Positions 8,520-17,760 of a stretch of DNA of 27,050 nt are shown one piece after another. The DNA comes from Alectoria sarmentosa (Eukaryota > Ascomycota > Lecanoromycetes > Lecanorales > Parmeliaceae). The notes beneath the pieces are model-generated. The model worked only from the letters and a program-made list of their open reading frames with translations, made no database searches and had not been told where the DNA came from. The stretch spans positions 1-27,050 of the forward strand of contig WOGZ01000406.1 of assembly GCA_009733775.1 (NCBI GenBank). Direction: 5' to 3'. A program made the translations under genes and the position numbers. How positions within the stretch are numbered: position 1 is the stretch's first letter; the number at the start of each line of letters is the position of its first letter.

Positions 8520-10452
8520 ATGGCTACACTGGATGTGATGCCATCGGCATCTGACTACGTTCCTGCTGCGGCCACATCAATCAAGCGCGCCCTGGACTTG
8601 TACGCCTGTGAACTTGACTATGACCTTCCTCCAGCTGTCAAAGTCAAGACCAAAAATCCCCTGCCCGAATGTGTCCTGCCTGCCGATGAAGAAATCAAAT
8701 TTGCAGGAAACGCTGTAATTCCGAAGATCGAGGTCTCGGCAGCCCAGGAGATTGCACCTCTCCAGCCTAGCTACGGCCGCCGGCTCATCCCACAGTTGAT
8801 AGATCAACGAGCGGAAGAGAGCCCTGAGCTTCCTTTGTGGTCGGTCCCTATTTCATCAAACCTTGTGGATGGGTTCCGCGATATCAGCTATGGCCAAGTC
8901 GCACGGGCAATTAATCGAGCAGCGTGGTGGATTGACGGAAATATTGGAAAAAGCACGACTTTCGAGACCTTGGCGTACATGGGTCCGCCAGATCTAAGAT
9001 ACGCAGTCTTGACTGTCGCAGCTCAGAAGACCGGTCATACGGTTAGTCGCCCATCTTATGTATGTCTGGCCATTTCTCTTATGCTTTCAGGCTTTCTTTT
9101 CTTCACTATGGAACAGCACAGAAGTGCACCTTCACCTTCTCACATCCGCAAATTGCCACGTCTTCATTACTCCGGCCTCTCTCTCATCCACTGTCATTTC
9201 CATCTTGGCTAAGCGCGCAATGCGAATTCTCATAATACCAGAACTGGACGATCTTCTATACGGACCGCCGGTGGAGAAGTATCCCTACGAAAAGGCTTTC
9301 GAAGCAGCACGCCACGATCCCTTCGTCTCCTGCCATACCTCTGGTTCCACGGGCTTCCCAAAACTCATCACCCCAACTCACGGCACATTGGCGGCTTGTG
9401 ACGCTTTTCAAGATTTGCCTTCAAAGGGCTACCCGCCAGCTTTCGTAGAAGCTATGAGAGGCAAACGCGTGCTTGCTGGAGTCCCTGCCTTTCACAGTGC
9501 GGGGCTTTTCCTCCGCTTGGCTATGCCTGTGTACTACGGTATGACTGCCGTTGAAGGACCACTTGCCCCACTGACAGCAGACGTGGCACATGAGATGCAT
9601 ACGTATGGCAACATCAACATCAGTATCTTACGGCCTGCGGTCTGGGAAGAGATTGCGGACAGCCCAGACTACCTGGATCAGCTTTCGAACCTAGATTATG
9701 CAATGAACGGCGCCTGTGCCATGCCCAAGGATCTAGGAGACAAGATCGCAACTAAAACATCGGTCATGACGTTCATAGGATCTACCGAGGCTATGCTTCT
9801 TCCTACAGAATACCCGGACAAAGAAGACTGGCAATATTTCCCCTTTAGCGACTGCATGGGCGCCCAATTCCGTCACTGCCACGAGGATCTCTACGAACTA
9901 GTCACCGTCCGCGATCCAGTCTACGAGGAGTACCAATCCATCTTCTTCACTTTCCCCGAGAAGCAGGAATACTCCATGAAAGACCTCTATTCCCCTCATC
10001 CTACAAAACCTTGTCTTTGGATGTATCGCGGTCGCGCCGATGACGTGGTTGTGCTCATGGATGGCAAGAAGATGCACCCCACCGCTCTGGAAGATATCGT
10101 CACAAGCCATCCCGAAGTGCGCTCTGCCCTGGTCTTTGGTCAGGCGCGGTTGAAGCCAGGCTTGCTTTTGGAGTCAAAGAATACAGCCTCAGCCCCAGAA
10201 GATAAAGGAAGCCTTCTCGACAGGATCTGGCCGACGGTAGAGCGTGCCAATCAACGGTACCCGGAGCCGCTGAGGATCACGAGGGATCACGTCCTCTTTA
10301 CGGCGCCGGGGAAGCCGATGGCACGGACTGGGAAAGGGAGTGTGCAGCGGATCAACACGCTGTCAGAGTATGAGAGAGAGATTGATGCTTTTTATGAGGC
10401 GGTCGTTCTTGCGGAAAAGGCGGGGTTGGAGAGTCTGGTGAAGGATTTCTAG
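8520..10452 (+). CDS. NRPS-like adenylate-forming enzyme, adenylation domain only
   Basis: Two exons, 8520-9041 and 9091-10452, give 627 residues. The 49-bp intron (GTTAGT...TTTCAG) joins in phase 0 as QKTGHT-AFFSSLWNSTE. Visible core motifs of the ANL superfamily: A3 SCHTSGSTGFPK (residues 254-265), FHSAGLF (about 308-314), A5 FIGSTEA (402-408), A7 YRGRADD (486-492) and A10 MARTGKGSVQR with the catalytic Lys at 589. The ending (EYEREIDAFYEA) is where relatives of the alpha-aminoadipate-reductase-like NRPS-like group continue into a carrier and a thioester-reductase domain. Here a stop follows, and nothing like those domains is seen downstream. It should activate a carboxylic acid with ATP; the substrate is unknown. 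The N-terminal 85 residues before GRRLIPQLID are unusually long. It could be a free-standing ligase or a truncated NRPS-like gene. Confidence 0.9.
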
Positions 10453-10798
10453 GACAGTGGGAAACGTGCGCGATATCAACCCGCAAGGCAATCTTTGGAT
10501 TGGTGTGAAATGGTAAATTGGATTCGTAAACATCAAACTTCTTACATATTTGAAAAATCATCCTCCCATTTCTCAGCTCGAACTTCAAAATTGGCGTTCC
10601 CAGCCTCCTTGTGTAGTATCGTACATAAGACCTGCGCTACGCTAGGGGAACCCGAGGAAGACGATCCATCCATCCATTCCTCACACCCCACTCCCGAACC
10701 CTACCTAACCCACAATGATCCTCTCGGCACAAAAACTCCCCTGCCGCGAAGCCGAACTACCACATTCGCCATCCTACCCTGCCTCCCTTCCACCTACT

Positions 10799-10922
10799 CC
10801 ACTACCAACACACAAACCCGAACCCTCCACTCCACTACCAACACACAAATCCGAAACCTCCACTACCAACACACAAACCAAACCCGAAACCTCCACTACC
10901 AACTCACGAAACCCGAACCCTC
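10799..10922. repeat. Minisatellite, four units of 28-33 bp
   Basis: Four imperfect units each begin CCACTACCAACACACAAA or a close variant and continue with CCGAA and ACCCTCCA-like sequence. Strand asymmetry is strong: the plus strand is almost free of G. It lies about 350 bp after the adenylation-enzyme stop. Confidence 0.85.
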
Positions 10923-10998
10923 CACCCCGCGTCTGATATCCCACCTCTCATACGCACTCATAGCATCCAACGTCCCCATTCTTTTATTCTTTCGTCCT

Positions 10999-11072
10999 CT
11001 TCCTCGTTCTCGTTCTAGTTCTGGGTCTCGGTCTCGGTCTCGATCTCGTTCTGGGTCTCGATCTCGATCTCA
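10999..11072. repeat. TCTCG(G/A/T) hexamer tract
   Basis: About 75 bp of hexamers of the form TCTCGG, TCTCGA, TCTCGT and TCTGGG in varying order. It would translate as Ser/Arg dipeptides in one frame, which explains a spurious open frame here. Confidence 0.8.
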
Positions 11073-11200
11073 CCTTTTCCATTACCCTCTCCCTTGACAT
11101 CTGAAATAACATCCCTTGACATTTTTATGATCACAACTAAATTAGATATTAAAAATCCTTCGACCCTGATACCGACTGGGCGCTGATTGATAAATGACGG

Positions 11201-11260
11201 TATCCTATCCTAGCCTTTTTTATCCTATCCTATGCTATCCTATGCTATCCTATCCTTTCC
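11201..11260. repeat. TATCC pentamer microsatellite
   Basis: Repeats of TATCC, interrupted by TATGC variants, by TAGCC and by a short T run, fill about 60 bp. They grade into a pyrimidine tract of TTCC/TTCG units. Confidence 0.85.
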
Positions 11261-11269
11261 TTTCGCCTT

Positions 11270-11360
11270 CTTTTCCTTTCGCCTTCTCCTTCTTCTCCTC
11301 CTCCTCCTCCTTCTTCTTCTCCTCCTCCTTCTCCTCCTCCCTCTCCTTCTCCTCCTCCAT
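11270..11360. repeat. CTC/CTT triplet microsatellite (polypyrimidine)
   Basis: An almost pure pyrimidine tract on the plus strand made of CTC and CTT triplets. It gives Leu-, Ser- or Phe-only peptides depending on frame. Long polypyrimidine tracts of this kind can form triplex DNA, but nothing shows that here. Confidence 0.85.
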
Positions 11361-11625
11361 CAACAACGCCGCTTCATCGCTCAATTTCTTGTTCTTCTGT
11401 CAGTTTCTTTGAGTCAGGGTAACGGTATGGGAACGGTGTCGTGCGTGGTTCGGCGCGGTGGGTGGGAATGGAATGGTTCGACTGTATATACCATGAGTGC
11501 AGCGCCTAGGAGAGTGGAGATGATTAATTCATCATGTCATTCGTTGGCGAATCAGGTTGCAGGAGGGGCTATGGAGTTGAGGGTGAGAATGGCGTTTGGA
11601 ATGTTTTTGGTGGCTTCGTTATCGT

Positions 11626-11666
11626 TATCATCAGCATCATCAGCATCATCAGCATCATCATCATTG
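11626..11666. repeat. ATCATCAGC nonamer tandem repeat
   Basis: About four units of ATCATCAGC, preceded by ATCGTT and followed by extra ATC triplets. It reads as a Ser-rich run in one frame and as Ile/Ile/Ser in another, with no sign of a real gene around it. Confidence 0.85.
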
Positions 11667-11812
11667 TTACGGGGTATCTTGTTACGGGGTATCCATCTCA
11701 TTCTCTTTAGGTGGAGGATTTATCTACTTGACAGCGAATGAATGGCTCAAAACTGCCTGTGGGCTGCTCTGATCGCGTTGTTGACTGCGGGGATCCTTGT
11801 TGTTGTTTGTTT

Positions 11813-11824
11813 GGGGGGGGGGGG
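11813..11824. repeat. Run of 12 G
   Basis: A homopolymer of twelve G follows a TTGTTG-rich stretch and precedes a G-rich segment to about 11885. With the further G runs it might support G-quadruplex formation, and it is also a likely place for sequencing length error. Confidence 0.8.
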
Positions 11825-12723
11825 AGGAATATGGTGCTGCTGTAGGTGGGGACGAGGAGGTTGTGGGGGTGGGAGGGTGGCAAGGTGGGTATCCGAACAT
11901 GTTGTAATTCGAAGTGGACTTTCTACGTACGCATCATGGAACTCCTGAAACGGATTCGAACTCTATTTGCGATCATCACTTGGGCAGCAGGAGGATCCAA
12001 GACTGCTTTTGAGCGCAGCTTCGCTTTGACTTTTGCATACTCTAGCACGGATTCAGCCGAGTCTGGGCGCTTCCTACGCTGCAGGTGCTTGCAGGCCTCT
12101 GATCACCGGCTGTTGTGCTCGAAAAGATTGCTGGTCGAATAGTGCTTCTCACAACGGACAATCCACTTCTAAAAGACTCCAAGCTTTCCAAATTAGCGGG
12201 GATGCAGTAAGGTGAGAGAGGAAGAAGAAGGATTTGGGGTCTGTCTTTGCGGTGGGAATGTATTGTAGTGGGGGTAGTGATACTGGAGATTAGAGTAAGC
12301 ATAGGAGGGGTTAGGGTGAAAGGGTTGAGAAGTGGTGAAAAGTATTGATGCGTTGTGGACGCGAACGGGAGTCTGATGAATGACTGTTGGTGTGTTTCCT
12401 GGCCGTATCATGTGCTGAGGCTGACGGATGCACTTGATGTTGCAAGAGAGAAGGTCTGGACGTCGGAGAGGGATTTGAATAGAATGCTGTGATCGATATA
12501 AGGGAACGGATGATGATGCAAGAGAAGAAAGGTGTTGTGAACCAAGAATAGCTTTCGGTGGTTGTTGATAACAACAGCGAACCAGACTGAACAGGCCAAT
12601 CTAAGCTTCGATTTAAGGAGAGGGAGCTAGGACCGTAATTGGTTGAAGTTCCCGAACGCTATAACTAATGGTACGCGACTCTTTGATCCTTATTGTCAGT
12701 CTGTCTCGACCCTCTGAATCTTG

Positions 12724-12990
12724 TTGTCGGCAGCCTTTCCAACTTCACTCTTCTTGACGTTTGGGTTGTTAAAGTGTCTGCCCTTCAACCACCCTCTTGC
12801 GGCTTTCAGAAGGCCCTACCAGTACGTGTTTCTAATCTCCGGCTTCGCCATCACTGTCTTGATATTCCTCCTCAGCATCGAAATCGTCCATTACGCTCTC
12901 GGTCACATACACGATCAAGGCGTGGTTCCTCGACTAAAAGTCATTGATCGAGTTGCCCCAACTGTCATCAGCTGTCTGCCTCCAACCTGA
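12724..12990 (+). CDS. Possible C-terminal fragment of a membrane protein
   Basis: An 88-codon open stretch without a start codon encodes about three hydrophobic segments (for example TSLFLTFGLLKC and FAITVLIFLLSIEIV) and then a soluble tail ending ISCLPPT. It stops 5 bp before the stop of the opposing gene at 12996. It lacks an ATG; a CAG acceptor-like site at 12733-12735 might join it to an upstream exon, but no good exon was found. I do not recognise the family. It could be a gene remnant or a chance frame. Confidence 0.25.
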   Translation: MSAAFPTSLFLTFGLLKCLPFNHPLAAFRRPYQYVFLISGFAITVLIFLLSIEIVHYALGHIHDQGVVPRLKVIDRVAPTVISCLPPT

Positions 12991-12995
12991 CTTCC

Positions 12996-15084
12996 TCAAG
13001 CCGGTTCTGTACATTCAGATCCGTCTTGAGTTAGAAGGGGCAAATCGATATCAAGTCCGAGGCCCATAAGTTGGCCGTACACCCATAGTTTTCCAATTAT
13101 TCTCGTGTTTACCTCCGATTGATACGTATCGAGTAGTCCAACGGGCTGAACAGTGACAGGCGAGATATTATCATTGACAGAAACAGCAATGGGTGTTCTG
13201 TCTAAGAGTGTGATCTTGTAGGTAGTCTCCTTATGTGCCCACATTAATGCATTGAAGATAAGGGCATTATCTTTCTTTGACGGAGTGGAGTTGCTCTTTG
13301 CCGCGCTAGAAGCTCTAGGGGAAATCAGGATGCACGAATTTACGTAGGCGGAAGACGTATCTGGCGGATTCGTGGAGTCACTGGTAGAGGTAAGATCACC
13401 TATAAATGTCAGCTGCGGGTATTTATTGGTTCTGCGTGAGGCAAGTCAGAGCTATTTACTTGAGTCCGTGCTGCTGGGGGTCATTTCGGGTTGTTTGGAA
13501 AGTTCAAGAGGTCTTGAGCTACAGGAGCTCATGTTGAAGACGATTTCGTTGTTGTTGACCTTGGTTGATGGAGAAGGATTGTTACAGAAATTCTCAGGTC
13601 CTCAAAATGGTTCTGACGACTAATCAACGATTAAACAAAACAGATAAAGACAGATTCCTGAATGTTGGTTAATATCTCCGTGACCGTGATTGTTCCGGGG
13701 TATTCCAGAGTAGTACTGTAATAGTCAAACAAGCAATAACAAGGACCCCAGCAGAGTAATCTTCATAACTCTGTGGCTTCCACTGTTGCAAAGACTCTTT
13801 TCGATCCTGTAAGTCCAGTCGCAAGCTTTGCACTCGATGGCCATAGAAAATAATAGAGATGTCGCCACTTCGGAATATATCTGCTGGCATTAGTGACACT
13901 GCCTGCAGCATCATATGACAAAAATCACCGACTGACAGTGCTTCCCACACGGAAAATTTAGCTCCTGCAGCTTGAATTTCGCAGCTCAGTCGAATTCTGA
14001 GTCTGATTTATGTACCTTCGAGAAATCAGTGTCATCGACCGGTGTCCGATAGAACCGCTTCCAGAGCCAATGCAAGGATTTTCCTAGCAAGCCACCGAAA
14101 ATGAGAATCGAGATCCACGCTGCTATCTTAAGTCTCTTGTCCAATTTCAGAAAAGCTTTTGATACCTCTTTGACGGCGAGTCGCTCCTGCATCCTCAGTA
14201 CTGGCCGTGGCTGCGCCGCATCTGCTTCGAGCAACGCTTCCAGCTCCGACGCGAAGCGCAACCGCTGTCGATAAGTTGAATATTTTGGAACTTCGCTGTC
14301 CATCGTAGATAAGTCCCTCATCAGGGTAATATATTCTTGTTGCAGCTCATAGACTTTCAATCCCCGAGCTGTTACAGTGTGGTAGTCTTCGCCTTGCATT
14401 CCCATTTTCATCACATAGCGAAAGTTGTGATTGACAAGTTCGACACCGTCGTGACGCTCGAATTCCCTTCTCAAAGCCGCGATCTTCTTGAACTTCTGGA
14501 GGACATCACTGTCAGGCTGTCCGCCGCCCGACTTTGGAAAGTGCTTATTTGCGAAAGGCACAATTTGCTTTGCAAAGGACGGACGGCATTGCAGGGGCAA
14601 ACGTGATGGGAGAGTTGTGGGCTTGGAGGACCTCAAGCATTTGGTCAAAACAGCCAACATTGGATAAACAGCTGTGCATGTGACGGGTATAAAGATTAAT
14701 TCCTGAGCAAAGACTGATGATTTGTGACTCACAGTGTACTGAGATATTGACTTGAATGTGAGGATCGAGTCGTGTTGGGACCACCCAAGAAGACTCGATG
14801 CCCCGAGTCGTGACGATCTCAGCAAAGAGATACTGACCCAGCCAATATTCAAACTGTCAAGTGGCAAGGGTTTTGCGAAATTGCTAGAATATAATAGATA
14901 TGTAGAAGATGAGGTTGAGATTACCCCACAGTACCTTTAGACCGCTAGTCAATATCTGGCTAGCGAAGTGCCGTTACCATTGAGCAAAGCTATTATGTCC
15001 ACCACTATAACCACAACGAATCAGAGAAGAAGCAAAGACAAGGAACAGAATTCTTAGTGGGTAGGAAGGATGATGAATTTTTAT
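12996..15084 (-). CDS. Multi-exon membrane protein of unrecognised family, 5' end probably decayed
   Basis: Protein-like frames follow each other on the minus strand. Exon A (15084-14935) encodes a hydrophobic leader (LRILFLVFASSLIRC). It joins in frame over an 81-bp intron (14854-14934) to exon B (14853-14581; FEYWLGQYLFAEIV, WVVPTRLDPHIQ). A 64-bp intron (14517-14580) leads to exon C (14516 to about 14016), with a charged helical region, then LKIAAWISILIFGGLLG, a membrane segment. Exon D (from 13964 or 13902 down to about 13717) has SGDISIIFYGHRV and a second membrane segment. Exon E (about 13592-13460, polar) joins over a clean 60-bp intron (13400-13459; GTAAAT, GCTGAC, TATAG) to exon F (13399-12996; ending GSECTEPA). 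Joins C-D and D-E are uncertain. Exon A has ATA where an ATG is expected (15084) and an in-frame TAA (14976). I do not recognise the family and assign no function. Confidence 0.55.
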
Positions 15085-15291
15085 GAAAGCAGGAGGATTC
15101 TAGCAAGATCTCCGCCAAGCACTACTAATTATGTAAGGCATAATCGAAAAAGCCTCCCGACAACACCTTCCTCCTCATACACACAAACACAAAAGAGCCC
15201 CAACGACCTTCCTAACAATCAAAGCAACCCAAACTATAACAAATAAATTCCAACCCTAAACTCAAAATCCGAAGCCTAATAAAGAATTCCT
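15085..15291. other. Border zone between gene island and right AT arm
   Basis: Composition slides from GC-normal to A-rich over about 200 bp. The plus strand from about 15160 to 15280 is A/C-rich and almost free of G. No gene or clear promoter is seen. If the minus-strand gene is alive, its promoter would have to lie here, directly against the RIP-mutated arm. Confidence 0.45.
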
Positions 15292-15414
15292 TTCGAAGAA
15301 TATTTCAAAAAATGTTTCGTAATATATCGAGTCATAACATAAAAAACGTTTTCCGTAGCAAAAAAGTAGCAAGCTTCGAAAAACATTCGAAAACTTTCGA
15401 AAATTCTTTCGAAG
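15292..15414. repeat. Cluster of TTCGAA palindromes at the arm border
   Basis: Five TTCGAA sites start at about 15292, 15375, 15385, 15396 and 15408, four of them within 40 bp at roughly 10-12 bp spacing. TTTCGAAGAAT occurs at both ends of the cluster. This may be a decayed short tandem repeat in which only CpG-containing cores kept their C and G. Confidence 0.6.
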
Positions 15415-16184
15415 AATTTCTTAATAAGTATTATAACAAGATAAAATAATTTCTTTATATTAATTTAAAATTACCACCATCATAACACATCAATTTATAA
15501 AAAAAAAAAAATCTTAAAAATTCTTATATGCAATTTAAACGTAACATATTTAATATTTAAAAATTTTCAAGTTAATAAAACGACTTCTTGAAAATCTTTA
15601 ATAAAAATATAAAAGTTATTTTCGTTAAGGTTTATGAATCGTTTATTATTAAAATAAAAATAATAATTAATTTAACAAATAACTCGTACGAAGAATAAAC
15701 GATTTTAAATAATTATTATAAAACGTGTTTCAAATTTCTCAATTATTAAATTAATGAATTTTAAAGAATTTTTCGTGAATATTATCATAAACATAAATTC
15801 GAAAAAAACCTCGTTATTTAAATTAAAGTTTATCGAAATTCTTTTAAAATAGCATTATTATATCGTTAATGTGATAAATGATTTAAATAACGTCTCGATT
15901 ATAACGAATAATCATATCTTTTTTTATTAATCGAATCGTGTTTTAATAAAATCGTGAAGGTTAATTCGAAAAATAAGATATTATTTGACAAGTCGAATAT
16001 GCGTAATAAGAATTTCCAGTTTTTTTATACATTTTTATACATTTTTTTCAAATAAGACACGCAATATAATTGTGAAAATCGAAATCTTTTATAAAAAATC
16101 AAATAAAATGTTGATAAATGCTAAATTAAAATGTTTAATAATACAAAAATTGAGAAATTCGATTGATTTTGAAATGCGTTAATT

Positions 16185-17450
16185 TCATTTTTGCTTTAAA
16201 TCGATATAAAGTTTCTTTCTTAACATCATTTTTAATAACTTGTTTGAAACTTCGATTATATTAATATTTTTAAAAAATCTCGACGAATTATAGATAATAA
16301 AAACGTCTTTATTTTTAAGAAATTCTTTAAACTCTTTATTAAAGAAATGTTGATTTTTATTATAATAAATTATATAAAATTTGCGATACATAACGAACGT
16401 AAGTTTTAAATATTAAATAACGTTTTTTACATTAATTACTTTAATAACGAACGAAATGTTAAACCTCGAAAAATAACAAATGAAATTAAAAATATATTTA
16501 TTTTCAATTTTAATGATCGATAGTGATTTTATGAAATTCATTTTTCATAATTAAAAAAAATAAATAATTATGATAAAATTAAATAATTAAGATTTAATAA
16601 CGAGATTATGTTTAACACATTTAAGACATTTAATAATATATTTCTCGACGTTCTTAAATTGCTCGAGTTAATAACATTTATTTCGTAATCGTGTCGTAAT
16701 ATCAATTTTTATTTAATAATTACTTTAATTATATGCTTTCACGAAAATTAATAAAACTTTTTTTTTCGAAACGTAAAATAAATAATAATCTTTTTGACAA
16801 ATTTATAAAATATTTGTTATTAAATAATAATTAAATAATTTTCGAAATAAAGTAAAAAACGATGCTTTCATTTTACTCGCAAGAAATTTATAAATATTAT
16901 TAAATTATATAAAAACATCATAAGTCGTCTTTTATAAATTATTCGATGTTATAATAAAAGTAAAAATTAATAAATTATTTATAATATAATATTATCGTAT
17001 TTCAAATTAATATAAAAGATTTAATAATTTAAAAAATTTATCGAATTCATTTTTATTATTTTTTTAAATTTAACGAAATTTTTCGAAAATAAGCTTTTTT
17101 TAAATTCGAATAATAACTTTTATAACGAAACAATTTTTATTATGAAATAAAGTTTTAAAAAAAGCATTTATTATTTTATTACGATGATCGAGAATATATT
17201 ATATATTAAAGTTCAGTCGTCGAAGTTAATCTGCTCAATAATTATAAATTCTCTTATAAAAATCTAAGTTTAAAAAATAAGTTAAAGATTTATAATCGAT
17301 ATAAATGATAATCGAGAAATATAAATATTTATATAAATAATTATATTTAATAATAAACATTATTATAATATAAAGTTTTTTTTTATAAATGAAATATTTT
17401 CTTTTGATAAACGCGAACGTAAATAAATTATAAATTATCGAAATTTTCAC
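16185..17450 (-). mobile_element. Decayed Ty3/gypsy pol: RNase H to integrase
   Basis: On the minus strand an RNase H-like block reads IIYIDYKSLTYF (about 17310-17275), matching the family's TDHKSLxYF motif. It is followed by RIYNY, a stop where Trp is expected, and AD; then NFNI, a stop, and YILDHRNKIINAFF (about 17205-17155), matching the end of gypsy RNase H before the integrase. About 1 kb on, the frame 16391-16185 reads NKEFKEFLKNK and YNSSRFFKN...EVSNKLLK, matching the integrase core around its Glu. Order, spacing and strand fit one element. The reverse transcriptase expected upstream (above 17450) appears interrupted by the repeat-bearing segment 17456-18211. Family call is by motif, with many stops. 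Confidence 0.75.
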
Positions 17451-17455
17451 TGCTT

Positions 17456-17599
17456 TTATGAGGATGGTTCGGCTACCACTGGGTTATAGGTTAAAAGAAT
17501 CGAAGGTATCGCGCTTTATGGTCGATACGTTTTATTTGACCCTATAAGGGCCTGTTATACCCCCTTATAAGCTATTAAAGCGATTACGCTTTGACAATT
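17456..17599 (+). repeat. 144-bp direct repeat, copy A (less mutated)
   Basis: It aligns without gaps to 18068-18211 at a 612-bp offset. I count about 41 differences, all transitions. Copy A is the more GC-rich. Inside it TATAAGG (17543-17549) and CCTTATA (17564-17570) form a short inverted repeat. A TG near 17459 and a CA near 17594 could mark LTR-like ends of a small element, but this is uncertain. Confidence 0.7.
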
Positions 17600-17760
17600 A
17601 TCCCCTCTTTTAAGGTCGCGTCCTCGCGGCTTTAAAAAGAACTGATTCGAGAGCTTTGCTCTGATTAGCGATTTTTGTAAAGCCGACTTGAAGCGCAGTG
17701 CGTCACTCTTGTCCGAAGTGTTCGAGACTTTTTATCTTAAAGGTCTTATGAAACATGAGA
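17600..17760. other. Less mutated GC-rich patch inside the AT arm
   Basis: Following copy A of the repeat, this stretch keeps many C and G outside CpG (for example GGTCGCGTCCTCGCGGC near 17613), unlike the sequence around it. I see no gene, tRNA or rRNA match by eye. It may be internal sequence of the element bounded by the 144-bp repeats, or a late insertion that escaped most mutation. Confidence 0.45.

Larger units (their letters stand above)
10453..12660. other. Gene-poor region rich in simple repeats
   Basis: After the adenylation-enzyme stop there is no convincing gene for about 2.2 kb. Long frames in this stretch encode only low-complexity runs (Ser/Arg, Leu, Phe, Pro/Thr) caused by tandem repeats. 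The repeats, listed separately, are a 28-33 bp minisatellite, TCTCGx hexamers, TATCC pentamers, CTC/CTT triplets, ATCATCAGC nonamers and a G run. The rest (about 11900-12660) is ordinary composition with nothing recognisable on either strand. It may contain the 3' untranslated region of the enzyme gene. Confidence 0.6.

Noticed and set aside
10799..10922. CRISPR-like array
   Set aside because: Units are contiguous and imperfect with no unique spacers, and the host is a fungus.
10495..11097. 200-codon open frame after the adenylation enzyme
   Set aside because: Built from minisatellite and hexamer repeats (Thr/Asn/Pro then Ser/Arg runs); no sign of the missing carrier or reductase domain.
11232..11741. 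169-codon frame with a poly-Leu stretch, at first resembling a signal peptide or membrane segment
   Set aside because: The Leu run is a CTC/CTT microsatellite read in one frame; other frames give Ser or Phe runs.
14854..14977. Alternative start for the unknown gene: ATG at 14980-14978 spliced directly to exon B
   Set aside because: It needs a first exon that codes for Met alone and a 124-bp intron, while exon A gives a continuous hydrophobic leader with a shorter intron; kept only as a fallback.
15985..16182. 65-codon plus-strand open frame in the right arm
   Set aside because: Ile/Lys/Phe-rich frame expected by chance in AT-rich DNA, opposite strand to the integrase relic.
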